From: Enteropsectra breve
Taxonomy: Eukaryota > Microsporidia
Assembly: GCA_024243835.1 (NCBI GenBank)
Contig: JALPMN010000644.1
Location: 28,432-92,431 of the forward strand
Length of the DNA stretch: 64,000 nt
Direction of reading: 5' to 3'
Shown: piece after piece, positions 46,990 to 57,504 of the stretch
How the letters are laid out: each line of letters opens with the position of its first letter
How positions within the stretch are numbered: position 1 is the first letter of the stretch
Position numbers and translations under genes: made by a program
Notes under the pieces: model-generated
Told to the model about the DNA's origin: nothing
Databases searched by the model: none
Seen by the model: only the letters and a program-made list of their open reading frames with translations

Positions 46990-48219
46990 TTATTTATATT
47001 TCTTCTTGTACTCCTTTATAGAATCAAGTACTTTTATCTTGTACTCCTCTAGTTTTCTTTTCAAAGCCAGTTCATATTTTAAAAATGATTCTTTGAGATT
47101 GAAATTTTCTTCCCTCAGTTTTACATTTTCTATTCGGAGATTCTTAATTTCCTCTTCTCGCCCCATATTTGCATTTATCATGTCTGTATTAGCATTTATC
47201 ATCTCAGCACTTAACTTACTCTTGCGGTTCGAATTGTTAACGTTCATGCTCTCAAAATTATCAATCCTCAGCTTGAGACTCTCATTTTCCTTCTTAAGCT
47301 CCTCATTCAGTGTATTTGATTCCCTTATCTTCTCTTTATACTCGTTTTCTATTTTATAAAGTTCTGAGTATATAAACTGAAATATTTTGCTTTTAAGCTT
47401 TATCGTTTTTATCTGGCTGTTTTTCATTTTCTGAAATTCTTCCTCAATTACAACCAGCTTTTCTTCATAGCCCTCAGCAGTTCCTGCGGCCCCTATGTTT
47501 TTATCGATTATCTGCTCGATTTCGCCGATGCATGCCTTTATCTTTTTGTTCTCTCCGATAGTTTTTATTTGAATATCATCTGCAAATGTAACATGCGGTC
47601 TCTCTATTTCATCCCTCTCATGCATATCATCTATATTATTCATAGTTACTGGATATTCAGGCCCAGCCAACTGTGCCCCTATATTTTTGCTAAATTGCGT
47701 TTCTTCATCTTTTGTTATAGGCATCTCTTCATTTAATTTGCTAAATTTACCCTTCCTGATATTCTCTTTTGTCTTATAAACCTCCTTCATCTCATCATCA
47801 ATGCTCTGGTAGAATCCGCTCAATACCGTCTGCTGTGGAAAATCATACGAGCTTGTTTTATGTTCTTCTTCTAAGTCTTCTGCTTTTCCGTTCGTATTAG
47901 TATTTTGATTATGGTGAGCATCCATATTATACTCATTTTCTAGAACAAGCACATCATTTTTCCCAGAGCCATGCTCTTGGGATGATTTTACAGCCATCGC
48001 ATCTCTTCTATCACCACTTAGCATATCTGTTTTTTCCCGCCAACTCTTCTGTTTGTTTTCAATGCTCGCAAGCGGCACCTTGGCATGTGCTCCTGTTTGT
48101 TTTACACCAGGAATATTCTCATGATGGGTTTCATTTTCTTTGTTGTGTTCAGAATCCTCCTTTCTCTTGATAAACAAACGATCACTTAGTATTCTTCCTA
48201 GTCCCTCATTTGCATCCAT
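46990..48219 (-). CDS. Coiled-coil protein of unknown function
   Basis: 409 residues. Residues 1-210 are acidic and low in predicted order. From about 225 to the end runs a long coiled coil with heptads (YKIENEYKEKIRESNTLNEELKKE, EIKNLRIENVKLREENFNLKE) ending in a Lys-rich tail. The composition would suit a spindle-pole, kinetochore or tether protein. No motif ties it to one. Confidence 0.72.
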   Translation of the reverse strand: MDANEGLGRILSDRLFIKRKEDSEHNKENETHHENIPGVKQTGAHAKVPLASIENKQKSWREKTDMLSGDRRDAMAVKSSQEHGSGKNDVLVLENEYNMDAHHNQNTNTNGKAEDLEEEHKTSSYDFPQQTVLSGFYQSIDDEMKEVYKTKENIRKGKFSKLNEEMPITKDEETQFSKNIGAQLAGPEYPVTMNNIDDMHERDEIERPHVTFADDIQIKTIGENKKIKACIGEIEQIIDKNIGAAGTAEGYEEKLVVIEEEFQKMKNSQIKTIKLKSKIFQFIYSELYKIENEYKEKIRESNTLNEELKKENESLKLRIDNFESMNVNNSNRKSKLSAEMINANTDMINANMGREEEIKNLRIENVKLREENFNLKESFLKYELALKRKLEEYKIKVLDSIKEYKKKYK

Positions 48220-48601
48220 TTAAAAAGTACAAGGCACCAAAAATTTAAAATATAAAATCCATCAAGAAATATTTTCTAAAGAGTGTTTAATATTTTATAT
48301 AGTGCAATTAGAAGTTAAGTACATTTAATTACAGCAAATGCAATTATTAAATCTTTATTATTAAAAGGGATTCGCTAAAAGCTTAGTATTTTGCATCCTT
48401 ATTAAAATGAAGCCTAGTATTAAACTCTGTCTCGGTATTTAAACTTAGTTCTTTTCAACGTTATTAATATTAAATTTAGCTTTTTTCAATCTGTCTTGAT
48501 ATAAAACTTATTCCTTTCATCTTTATTAATATTAAATTTAGTGTTTTTAATCTGTCTTAATATTTATACCTAACTTTTTTCATCTGTCTTGATATTCATA
48601 C
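48220..48601. repeat. Intergenic region with imperfect tandem repeats
   Basis: From about 48415 to 48601 diverged copies of a unit of the type CTGTCTTGATATTTAAACTT / AGTTCTTTTCATC, with ATTAATATTAAATTTAG between, repeat four to six times up to the stop of the subtilisin gene. The left part (48220-48414) is plain AT-rich DNA. Confidence 0.7.
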
Positions 48602-49951
48602 TTAGTTCTTTTCATCAGTCTCACTTTTGAGACGCGAATAAAGCTTTGTCAGTGACAGCGATGGCTCTTTTCTCTTTGTTGAAGAGAAGGCTAGTATTCC
48701 AGACGAATAGTGTGCCGAAAGAACAGAGTCTTTGATCAGCCGTTCAATCAGCTCAGATGGCCTGAATTCCGCCAGTGTCAGATAAACAGCCATTACTCCA
48801 GCCACATGCGGTGCAGCCATGCTGGTGCCTGAAAGAACGCGTATTTCTCCATTTGGCCATGTTGAGGCTACTTTCACTCCGGGTGCGTACAGATCCACAC
48901 ACCCTCCGATATTTGAAAAGCCTGCGATTCTGTTGCGAAGATTCGTTGCCCCAACGGTGGCTGCATTTTTGGCTGATGATGGAGAGAAGCTGCATGCATT
49001 TTCAGACTCATTACCAGCCGCCAGTGCAAAATGAATCCCAAGATACGTCGATGCGTATTTTATGGCAAAATTAAGAGCAGGAGACTTTTTACCGCCGATG
49101 CTCATGTTAATTACAGCCTTTGGCACATCCCCATGCTCTTCAAACACCGTTTTAAAATCCCGCTCAAAACTCCTGCCTTTGTCTCCAAAGCTCCATTTTT
49201 TCTCGAAAAAGCCGCTTGCTCTTCTGCCAAAATACTTCTGGGTTTTCTTTTCATGGGCATGCATTACGTAGTCTATTCCCTCAATAAGCGTTGAAATGAG
49301 TCCACCGCCTTCTCGGTCCAGCACCTTTACCGCAACGATATTTGCATTCTTAGCGATGCCATGCGTTGATCCTGCAATTGTGCCTGCGCAGTGTGTGCCG
49401 TGCCCATTTTCATCTGTATCGGGAGAGTCTGGAATTCCGTTATAGCCAAAAGAGGCGCGCCCCTCGAAATCACGGTGCTCTACATCAACCCCCGAGTCCA
49501 AGACGTAGACAGTAATTCCCTTCCCTGCCCCTGATATATATTCATAGCGGTTCTTGTGCCCAGATATTTGAGAAATGCCCCATGGTGCATCTTTTTGGAA
49601 CCTGAATTTAACTCCATTAGTTTCTTGATCGATATTTTTTACTGAAAATAACGTGTATGGCAGATAATCAGGTTCTATTTCGTACTCAGCCATCTGTACT
49701 GCTGCGTCTTTTTCCACATACAGCACAGAACTGTCTCTTTCGAGTGCCTGCTTTGTCTCGTGGGTCAGCTCAGCACTAAATCCATTTGAGAGTCTTTTTG
49801 TAATTTTATCCTGGCTACTAAAGTACTTTTCTATCTCTCCGGTTTTATGTGCTGCAAAAGTCTTTATCTGACCATGTGACTTGTTCGCTGGCGTCTTGAA
49901 CATAACGATGTATTTTGATAACGCAAATACCGCGCTTATATGGAGAATCAT
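48602..49951 (-). CDS. Subtilisin-like serine protease with I9 prodomain
   Basis: Family S8, 449 residues. The catalytic triad is intact: Asp152 (VYVLDSGVDVEHRDF), His184 (ENGHGTHCAG) and Ser377 (LSGTSMAAPHVAGV), with the oxyanion Asn314 (LAAGNESENAC). An I9-type propeptide (KYIVMFKTPANKSHG, about 13-95) precedes the catalytic domain. The N-terminal hydrophobic run is very short (about residues 1-12), weak for a signal peptide. An insert at about 232-275 replaces a surface loop. Microsporidian subtilisins are associated with spore maturation and germination. Location is inferred. No CCC directly at the ATG. Confidence 0.94.
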   Translation of the reverse strand: MILHISAVFALSKYIVMFKTPANKSHGQIKTFAAHKTGEIEKYFSSQDKITKRLSNGFSAELTHETKQALERDSSVLYVEKDAAVQMAEYEIEPDYLPYTLFSVKNIDQETNGVKFRFQKDAPWGISQISGHKNRYEYISGAGKGITVYVLDSGVDVEHRDFEGRASFGYNGIPDSPDTDENGHGTHCAGTIAGSTHGIAKNANIVAVKVLDREGGGLISTLIEGIDYVMHAHEKKTQKYFGRRASGFFEKKWSFGDKGRSFERDFKTVFEEHGDVPKAVINMSIGGKKSPALNFAIKYASTYLGIHFALAAGNESENACSFSPSSAKNAATVGATNLRNRIAGFSNIGGCVDLYAPGVKVASTWPNGEIRVLSGTSMAAPHVAGVMAVYLTLAEFRPSELIERLIKDSVLSAHYSSGILAFSSTKRKEPSLSLTKLYSRLKSETDEKN

Positions 49952-50257
49952 GATGCTTTTTGTGCTATCATATTTCCACTATCCTGAAACGGGTGTAGTG
50001 AAATTCGAATCTGAAGCAATGTCAGTTTCTATGTGTCATAATCCATGTGTCATATTCTTCTATATCTCATAAACTATGTGCCATATTCTATGTGGCCGTT
50101 CATACAATGAGCAATATCAGTATTCAGTTAGTTCTCAACAAGTATCAAAAATTGTAAAATATTTCATAAATAAAAGTCTATTTATTTTATAAATTATTCA
50201 TAAGTAGCGTATAAGAGTCTATTCACACCAATATATTATATTAGCGATGTTTATCTC
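49952..50257. other. Intergenic, 306 bp
   Basis: Contains AT-rich DNA with repeated 'TATGTGTCATA / TATGTGCCATA'-type words near 50030-50080. No gene seen. Confidence 0.45.
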
Positions 50258-51433
50258 TTACTTCATATTTTTTACATATTGTTTTCTTATTTCTGTAATG
50301 ATAAAGGAATGGGCCAGAGAGTAGAGAGTATTTTTCACATCCTGAAACTTGGTGATATAAAATGTGTTTTTCAGATTATTAAAGTTGTTCCTGCAATCAG
50401 AGGTGCTAAAGTTAATCTCTGGGGCAATCGTGTGCCAAAATACATCTTCTATCTCAACATCAACGCTCAGATCCAGATCTTTTGTTTTGAAAAAATCATC
50501 TAATTTCTCTGTTAGTTCGTCCATATCAACAAGGTCATCATCACTAACCTTATTCTCTAGATTAAATTCATTGTGCTCCAATAGCTTGGTTATATCACCA
50601 TCATTCTCTATATTCTCTGTATACTCTATGTTTTGGTCCTCAATATCTTTTTCAGTATTATCATCCACTATGATTTTTCTTTTGCTGTAATACTCCTTTC
50701 CATATTCCTTTATATAAGCCAAGAATGCGGGTATGTCTATATTTGCCTGGCAATAGTAATTATAAGCCATAATATGAACCAGCAGCACAATATCATCGTA
50801 TGCGTGTTCCTCCTCTACATATCTTTTAGTATGCAGATATTTGTTTATCTTGTTCTTGAGTGTCACTGCTTGTGTATTCAATTTCTTGGCGAGCTCATTC
50901 CATTCCCGCTCTGTCGTAGGAAGCCCCCTTTTAAGCAGAATCTCTATTTCCCTCGGCCCGACATAAACGGTGTTAAGCTGCTTCAGCACGAGGTATCTCT
51001 TCCGCAGATGATCGCGATACTTCGTTATCTCCGTGCACATATCGTGCCATCGAAACCCGTTCTTTTCTACAAGCTCAAGCAGCTTTATATCGTCTTTTTC
51101 AGTAAAGAAGTTATTTCCCGAGTATGGATGATATCTATAGAGAACATGCATAGCGACATTCTTGTACGTTCTGAATGGCACAACAGGCATTATGTGCAGC
51201 ATGAGCTCCTTGAATGGAAACTCTCCCCCAACAAGCGCATACTGCTCCAGATCGTCCATTGTTATGTTCACAGAGCTCAGAAACTCCTCTGTTTTCTCTC
51301 TTACTGCTAGCTGCTCTTTGTTGTTCAAAAACCCAACATTAAACTTCAGCCCGTGTTTTTTAATGAGTTTTTTGGCTACTCCTTCCTCAACGAAGCAGCT
51401 TCTCAGTTTAATCAAGGCCGTGTCTTTGTCCAT
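50258..51433 (-). CDS. Myb-domain DNA-binding protein, Reb1/TTF-I-like
   Basis: 391 residues from the ATG at 51433 (TCTCCCATG). A Myb-type helix-turn-helix lies at about 108-150 (FFTEKDDIKLLELVEKNGFRWHDMC, then DHLRKRYLVL). A weaker second Myb-like unit follows at about 160-205 (REWNELAKKLNTQAVTLKNKI). This tandem arrangement within a helical N-terminal domain is that of Reb1 and TTF-I, which bind terminator or replication-fork barrier sites in rDNA. The last third is acidic and Asn/Asp-rich. A generic Myb regulator is the alternative. Confidence 0.75.
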   Translation of the reverse strand: MDKDTALIKLRSCFVEEGVAKKLIKKHGLKFNVGFLNNKEQLAVREKTEEFLSSVNITMDDLEQYALVGGEFPFKELMLHIMPVVPFRTYKNVAMHVLYRYHPYSGNNFFTEKDDIKLLELVEKNGFRWHDMCTEITKYRDHLRKRYLVLKQLNTVYVGPREIEILLKRGLPTTEREWNELAKKLNTQAVTLKNKINKYLHTKRYVEEEHAYDDIVLLVHIMAYNYYCQANIDIPAFLAYIKEYGKEYYSKRKIIVDDNTEKDIEDQNIEYTENIENDGDITKLLEHNEFNLENKVSDDDLVDMDELTEKLDDFFKTKDLDLSVDVEIEDVFWHTIAPEINFSTSDCRNNFNNLKNTFYITKFQDVKNTLYSLAHSFIITEIRKQYVKNMK

Positions 51434-51813
51434 GGGAGACAAAAAAAATAAATTTTTATTTTTTTTCTAATTTTTTCTAAATTTTACGATTTTTAAAATT
51501 TTTCCAATTTCTTATTTTTCATTAAAATAGTCGTATAATTATTCTAATAATTAAATACCAGTCTATAGATACCCAGTATTAACAGACTAAGACTATTAAC
51601 GATAAAACTATCCTATTCTTTAAATGTCAAACACACTCATGTAATAGTACTCTTCTTTTCTATAAATCCATTTATAATCTATTTACGTATTAAAGTAAAC
51701 ATAGTATTATAAAAACATGGCAACATAGATAAAATCTGTGATTATCTAAAATAAACGATACTTAATTAAAATGTATAAATTAGCTTTCTAAATATATTTT
51801 CAAAATCTTTATT
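51434..51813. other. Intergenic, 380 bp
   Basis: AT-rich spacer. A T-rich tract (51443-51500) lies just upstream of the Reb1-like gene. Nothing else recognised. Confidence 0.5.
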
Positions 51814-54591
51814 TTACACTAGAACATATGTGGCAGCAGAGGCGATAGCAACAACTGAGACAGAAACAACACCGATAGCGAGTTTGTTCCTTCCGAAGAA
51901 TGATTCTCTCTTCTCATCATCACAGTCATCCTCGAATCCACTGTCTGAATCTGTATCGCACACATCCATTTGTACCTTTATTTTAGCCTTGATATCGACT
52001 TTCACTTCTGTCTCACATGTATCCTCTTTTACAGCACATACCTCTTTTGCAGCACACGGCCCTGTGTAGTCGCGAATAAAGTTGTCGCACAGGCATCCAG
52101 CTGAGGGGTACAGCGATGGGATGTAGAAGGCTGAGTCGATGCCACAGACACCCAAAAATCCGAATGAGTCCTGGAGAGACTCTGACATTGTGCTGCAGCA
52201 TGGCACCTTGTTTCTGCTGATGTATGAGAAGAATGCGTTTACGGTCTGGCAGTCTGGAGTCTCAGTCTGGCAGTAGTTTGTTATCATTTCACTGCTGATA
52301 TCGATGCTGCTGCTTGCCATCAGGATGTATGATCCAACACTGTCCATGTATCTCTGCCATATGTTTTCTTCACAGCACTTGTTGTGCATGCACTTTGTTC
52401 TCGTGCGCATTGTGCGCAGGAACTTCTTCTTCAGGATGTGTTTTCCTATGTCTTCCAGCTGGTTAATTGCCACTGAGTTTCTCTTGATTCTCGAGTTAAT
52501 GTATTCGTGTATGATCTTTTCCTCAGAAATGAATTTCCAGAATTTGTTGTAGTTTTCAAATACCACCGTAGCAGGAGCCACCGGTGCCTCCATGGAGAAG
52601 TACAGCGTTTTGTACAAAAATATGTCTGACATGATTTTTATGTCGTACATCGCAGGGAGTGGTGTTGGGACCAGTTTGTAGCTCGCACTCTTCGCTGCTC
52701 CGAGGAACACAACCGTAACGGTGAGATTCTCGAAGTTTGTGTTTGGCGGGAAGACAATCGCAGCATGTTCCGTTGTTATGTCCATCATCACCCCTATGGT
52801 TGGATCGCTGACGAACACCGAGAAGATGTTCACATCTGGGAGAAGAGGCTCTTCGTTGACTCTTCCCACGATGTTTATTTCGTGCCACAGCGTTGGATCA
52901 ACGACAGGCTTTGAGAGTCTCGGCGTAAAGTTCAGGTAGCACATTGTTTTGTTCTCAGAACAGCAGTACGACTCGCTTACGGAGAATGCGCCGTTCAGAA
53001 GCACTGCGCCCTCGATGGCGTTGCTTGTTGGGACGGGCATGTCCACTGGGATGACCGGTGGGTCAGCGAGTGGCATTGGGATGGACGCAGCCATTTTGAT
53101 GCCTTTGTTCGTTAAGTTAAGCTTGTTGTATTCGATGAAATCGATACCAGCGGGCATGTTTGTATCCTCGCTGAAGTCGAATGATGTGTTTGAGCTGTCG
53201 GTGCTTGTTATTTTAGTGAGTCTTCTTCTAGCACTGGTATTAATATTATTAATACTATTTATATTATCATTGATATTTATAGCTTCATTATTAATATTAG
53301 CATTTGATACATCATTTTCATTAATAGGAAGAATAATCTTCTTGTTAGCCTCAGTATTAAGACTCGTCTCATCTACCACACGCGCCTGTGCCTGAAGCTT
53401 ATCATTATTAACTAACTGCCCATCAATCTTAACGATATCACCAACAAGTGTTGATGGAGATGATGAGCTGTCAGAAGTGTATTCTGATGATGAAGAAGTG
53501 CCTGACGATGATGAAGAAGTGCCTGATGAAGATGAAGAAGTGCCATCACTGGATGCAGAGCTGCTGGCTGATGAGGAAGAGACAGAGCTGTCAAAGTCTT
53601 TAGAGACTCCTCCCTGATTTATTGGTTTATCAGCTGATGATGTTGGTTCTGATACTTCACTTACGATGGAAAGCATTTTCTTGAGTTTGTTTTCAGTCGT
53701 GGGGCTGGGGGTGTCTTCAAGACCGAATTTTGTTTGTTTGTCAGAAGAAGTTCCATCATCTGATGAAGAAGTTCCATCATTTGATGAAGAAGATCCATCA
53801 TTTGATGAAGAAGATCCACTGGTTGAAGCACCGCTTGATGAAGATCCATCATCTGATGAAGAAGTTCCGCTTGATGAGGCACCACTTTCAGAACCTGATG
53901 ATCCACTAGAAGAAGATCCACTTGATGAGGCACCACTTGATGAAGATCCACTGGTCTCGGCACCGCTTGATGACGCGCCACTAGACGAACTTTCAGTTCC
54001 ACTGGATGATGAAGAACCTTTTCCACTTGATGAAGAACCTGACGAAGTGTCAGTTCCATCAGATGAAGATGCACCCGAAGAGGATGAACCTGATGATGTT
54101 CCTTCGCTCGATGATGAGCGTCTTCCGCTTGATGATGAAGAAGATGAAGTGTCTGTTCCATCAGATGAAGATGTGTCATCGCTGGAACTTTCTGTGCCGC
54201 TAGAACTCGATTCGGTTGAGGCGCCTTTCACACTGCTGGAAAACGTAAGCTGCTTATCCTCAGCTTTAGCATTCTCTGTGTTTATCTTTAAAATTCCTTT
54301 AACATCGCTGTCCGTTGTTGTAGGAACTTGCTGTCTCAATGCAACTCCTGTTATTGTTGTTGTAGTCGGCGAGTAGCGTACGCCTGGCGTAGGGTAGTAG
54401 GTCGTGTCTCCAGGGGTGTAGCTCGTGCCTTCAAAGAAGAAAAACTCCAGCTTGGATGCAGGCGCATTGCAGATCGGGTTGCTTAGATCCAGCGGGCGGA
54501 AACACCGCTGCTCTCCGTGCGAGGCATTCAGCAGTCCCATGACAGAATCTAGGTACCTGAGCATCAGTGCCCAGCTGTAGATGTGTGCCAT
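51814..54591 (-). CDS. Serine-rich type I membrane surface protein (paralog of 57852-59303)
   Basis: 925 residues. The N-terminus is mildly hydrophobic (weak signal). It is followed by a short conserved segment (LEFFFFEGTSYTPGD) and then some 270 residues of Ser/Gly/Thr/Asp repeats (SSSGASSSG, SSNDGSSSSDDG). The second half is a folded Cys-containing ectodomain with IKRNSVAINQLEDIGKHILK and paired Cys (CMHNKCCEEN). A single transmembrane helix ends the protein (LAIGVVSVSVVAIASAATYVLV). The Ser-rich region suggests heavy O-mannosylation and a spore-coat or plasma-membrane location (inference). It shares the YTP motif, the GKHIL block and the tail with the gene at 57852. Confidence 0.85.
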   Translation of the reverse strand: MAHIYSWALMLRYLDSVMGLLNASHGEQRCFRPLDLSNPICNAPASKLEFFFFEGTSYTPGDTTYYPTPGVRYSPTTTTITGVALRQQVPTTTDSDVKGILKINTENAKAEDKQLTFSSSVKGASTESSSSGTESSSDDTSSSDGTDTSSSSSSSGRRSSSSEGTSSGSSSSGASSSDGTDTSSGSSSSGKGSSSSSGTESSSSGASSSGAETSGSSSSGASSSGSSSSGSSGSESGASSSGTSSSDDGSSSSGASTSGSSSSNDGSSSSNDGTSSSDDGTSSDKQTKFGLEDTPSPTTENKLKKMLSIVSEVSEPTSSADKPINQGGVSKDFDSSVSSSSASSSASSDGTSSSSSGTSSSSSGTSSSSEYTSDSSSSPSTLVGDIVKIDGQLVNNDKLQAQARVVDETSLNTEANKKIILPINENDVSNANINNEAININDNINSINNINTSARRRLTKITSTDSSNTSFDFSEDTNMPAGIDFIEYNKLNLTNKGIKMAASIPMPLADPPVIPVDMPVPTSNAIEGAVLLNGAFSVSESYCCSENKTMCYLNFTPRLSKPVVDPTLWHEINIVGRVNEEPLLPDVNIFSVFVSDPTIGVMMDITTEHAAIVFPPNTNFENLTVTVVFLGAAKSASYKLVPTPLPAMYDIKIMSDIFLYKTLYFSMEAPVAPATVVFENYNKFWKFISEEKIIHEYINSRIKRNSVAINQLEDIGKHILKKKFLRTMRTRTKCMHNKCCEENIWQRYMDSVGSYILMASSSIDISSEMITNYCQTETPDCQTVNAFFSYISRNKVPCCSTMSESLQDSFGFLGVCGIDSAFYIPSLYPSAGCLCDNFIRDYTGPCAAKEVCAVKEDTCETEVKVDIKAKIKVQMDVCDTDSDSGFEDDCDDEKRESFFGRNKLAIGVVSVSVVAIASAATYVLV
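53440..54240. repeat. Ser/Gly/Asp-coding low-complexity repeat region
   Basis: Degenerate 9-15 bp words such as GATGAAGAAGTTCC and GATGAAGATCCA recur dozens of times within the surface-protein gene and encode its Ser-rich stalk. They are too diverged to give one consensus unit. Confidence 0.85.
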
Positions 54592-54645
54592 ATGGTTTAT
54601 TTACTCCTAAAGTTTATATTATATTTTTAATTAAATCTGATCACT
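54592..54645 (-). promoter_or_regulatory. Shared upstream segment of the surface-protein pair (copy 1)
   Basis: Instead of CCC, the minus strand upstream of the ATG has GATCAGATTTAATTAAAAATATAA and then ATAAAC. The same order is found upstream of the paralog at 59303. Confidence 0.5.
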
Positions 54646-55133
54646 TTTAATAACAAAATAAACAAACCTTAAAGCTTAAAATAGGAAAGATAGTTGGAAA
54701 ATAAAAGAGATGTAGAATAATGGTGTTTGTATGATTAGTGGGGGTATTAGACACTGCACGTGGAGTAGATATGGATTTTATAGAAGTTTTATATATCCTT
54801 GTGTTAATATGCAAAGTGAAACATGTTCCAGCTTTGTTTATTTTGAGTAAAATAGAAGCGTGCTTTTGAAATGGATGTTGTTTATAAATGTATTATGTTA
54901 TTCAAATACATTTATAAACAAAAGGTGAGGGAAATTCCGTTAAATTCATTTAGTTAGTTAGTTTATTAATTGTCATTATAACTTTTAGGAAAATACCTCT
55001 AGCATACACAATGCACTTTGCTTTCTGTCGCATCTTTTTATGCATGTGTTGGCTAACCACATTTAAAAAAAATCAAATAGAAGCTAAAATTATTTAAACT
55101 CAATGAAATTGTTAAAAACTGACTGAATAGGAT

Positions 55134-55212
55134 GTATCTAGGTATACTTTTTTCTTTAAACACACACCCGAAATGATAAAACTAGCTGGGGCTTTTACAG
55201 TGACTTTTATAT
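55134..55212 (+). repeat. 79-bp direct repeat, left copy
   Basis: Begins GTATCTAGGTATAC and ends ACAGTGACTTTTATAT. It is identical to 55914-55992 except for one T/C difference at position 55149. Confidence 0.95.
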
Positions 55213-55913
55213 GGCTGGGCGTCGATTCGCCACATGGCGAATCGACGCCCTTTCGCCAAAAAAATTTCTGGCGTCGATTCGCCACAGAATGGAATCAAAA
55301 ACAAGATACGACCAAAAAATAAAGTTAATAGTTATAGATAAAACATCTTTACTCATTCAATAATCTTATAATGCGATTGAAAAAAATTCATTGCACTGAA
55401 AAACGTGTATTAATATCCAACAGTTATATTCTCAATTAACGTTTTTAAACCCAAAACGAAAATAATCATAAGCAAAACTTAGTAACTAACTAACTAAACT
55501 AAATTACTAAAGCACTAACTAAAGCTAACTAACCAACTAACACTAAACTAACTAACTAACCAACTCTTAATTAATACACAGATATCAAGCAAATGACAAA
55601 GTTAAGTTATATCTTTTTAAAGCTGCTATCATTAATCATAACTTTGTTAATCTGTTTTTATTTTATAAAAAATGCATCAACTATATTTCTGGCAAAAGTA
55701 GCTAAACTTGGATAAATTCACTTATTTTTTTGACAGTTATATTTGACTACTTTTTATGTACTTTATTTTCTGGTTTTTAATATTTTAGTGAATCAGCATG
55801 CCTATATTTCGCCTGTTTATAAAATTATCCATCACTTCTCGTGGCGAATCGACGCCACTAATTTTTTTGGCGAAAGGGCGTCGATTCGCCATGTGGCGAA
55901 TCGACGCGTAACG
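55213..55913. mobile_element. MITE/foldback-like element with 67-bp terminal inverted repeats
   Basis: A 701-bp segment with inverted repeats 55219-55285 and 55841-55907 (about 65 of 67 bases match). Each terminal repeat holds a 30-bp near-perfect palindrome built of GCGTCGATTCGCC and its complement, an ACGCCCTTTCGCC spacer, and a third copy of the 13-mer. The 555-bp interior has no ORF, so the element is non-autonomous. It is flanked by 79-bp direct repeats, with exactly 6 bp between each terminal repeat and its direct repeat. The GC-rich, CpG-containing arms stand out from the AT-rich surroundings. The superfamily is unknown. Confidence 0.8.
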
Positions 55914-55992
55914 GTATCTAGGTATACTCTTTTCTTTAAACACACACCCGAAATGATAAAACTAGCTGGGGCTTTTACAGTGACTTTTATAT
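55914..55992 (+). repeat. 79-bp direct repeat, right copy
   Basis: Second copy of the repeat at 55134-55212, in the same orientation, starting 6 bp after the right inverted repeat. Confidence 0.95.
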
Positions 55993-57504
55993 TTCTTTAG
56001 CATATGCATAGTTCGTAATTAACGGCCTAGAATATGTAAGACTTATTTTTAGTGTATAAAGTAAAAAGCGCTTTTTATTTTTCTTATTCTAACTATATAG
56101 TTGGGACTGTATCTGCCGTTATAAATAAGCTTATTTTAGGCATGTGATTCAAAGAAACAGTGCTATCATGCTATGTTGGATTGACATAGAAATCCATCAA
56201 TAAGAAGCTTACAGAAATTAAAGGATAAAGTCAAACCAAAGTTTGAGAGACATGTCGATGTGATTAATGTGCTCGGCAAAATTATTAACGAGAGCTGTTT
56301 AAAGTGATAAATGAGCAATGAACTCGAGTTCTGCGATAAAACTGTGTAAAATGTTTTAATAGTGCATTCTTAAAGCCCTTTCAAAACTGTTGTCATGTAA
56401 TTGGCAAATATTTATATTATTAATGCAAGAAAAAACTTAAAAAATATATAATTTTAGCTTTTACGTTGATAACTGTGAATTAACACTATCAATGACAAAT
56501 CTTTCCTAATATACCATGAGTTTTAGAATTTATTATGAGGCTTATACTATTTTTGGAAAGAAAAAAGCATGACATATAGCCAGATTACAATAAACATTTC
56601 TTCTAATTGTGTTAAAGGTCTGAAATTAAAGTGTAAAAGGTGAAATGTGACTTTTAAAAGGATGTTTTAATTAATTTAACGACTAACATAAATGAAACAT
56701 CCTTGTAGGTTAAAAGAGAAATTAGTGATCACCGGTTTCTTCAGATTTTAGCACTAAAATTTCAAAAGAACAAGATTGAAATTAATGAAAGAGTAACGAA
56801 GGAACCTATAAAATAAAAATTTGGTTGATTGTTTACTTTTCAACAGTTGCTTAAATTATAATTTGTTAATTCTAGACTGTTTGGTTAATAAGATCGCGTT
56901 GAAGGTTAGTATAATAATCCTCCTTAAAAGGATTAATACTTCATCTACACCACTGTTAAGGAAAGTAAAAAGCAGAGATCATTCAATCTTGATTTATGGT
57001 ATTTGTGCGTTGTGTTTATATTTTCATCCTGCTTAAAATATTGAAGACTTTAAATTGTCAGAAATCGCTTTTAATAAAAAGGCATAGGTTATCACATACC
57101 TTTATTTTAACTCATTCATGACATAGCACCAATTCTTCTGAAAACATGTTAATTCGAAGGTGAAATGTATCAACTGCATGATTAATTCCGTATAGTACTA
57201 TCAGCTATACAGCTGTTTGTCACTGCCAAAGCCACCTAAAAACACACTTTTTGCAAATTCCATTGTAACTTTATCTTTTAAATCTTGTACATAACTAAAA
57301 GAACAGTTCTGATATCAAATCTCAGCTGTCCTGGCTTTCGTCTATCCAATTAAATAAAGTTGATAGTGTGAATCGGTATACACATCGAAAAATAATATAA
57401 AGAGCTCTAAAAAGCATTTGTATACCTTATTATAAACATTTTTCCTCTATCAACAAAGCTTATATTCAACACAGCTAATAAATCTAAAGCACAATTCGTT
57501 CTTT

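Noticed and set aside
53666..54376. 236-codon Asp/Glu/Pro-rich frame opposite the surface protein
   Set aside because: Antisense of Ser-rich codons; the minus-strand protein has a conserved ectodomain and paralog.
55743..56000. 85-codon frame across the right inverted repeat
   Set aside because: It starts with an unusual codon context, spans the palindrome and direct repeat, and has no protein-like pattern.
56821..57036. 71-codon frame in the large gap
   Set aside because: Opens only with TTG, no CCC signal, composition typical of AT-rich non-coding DNA.
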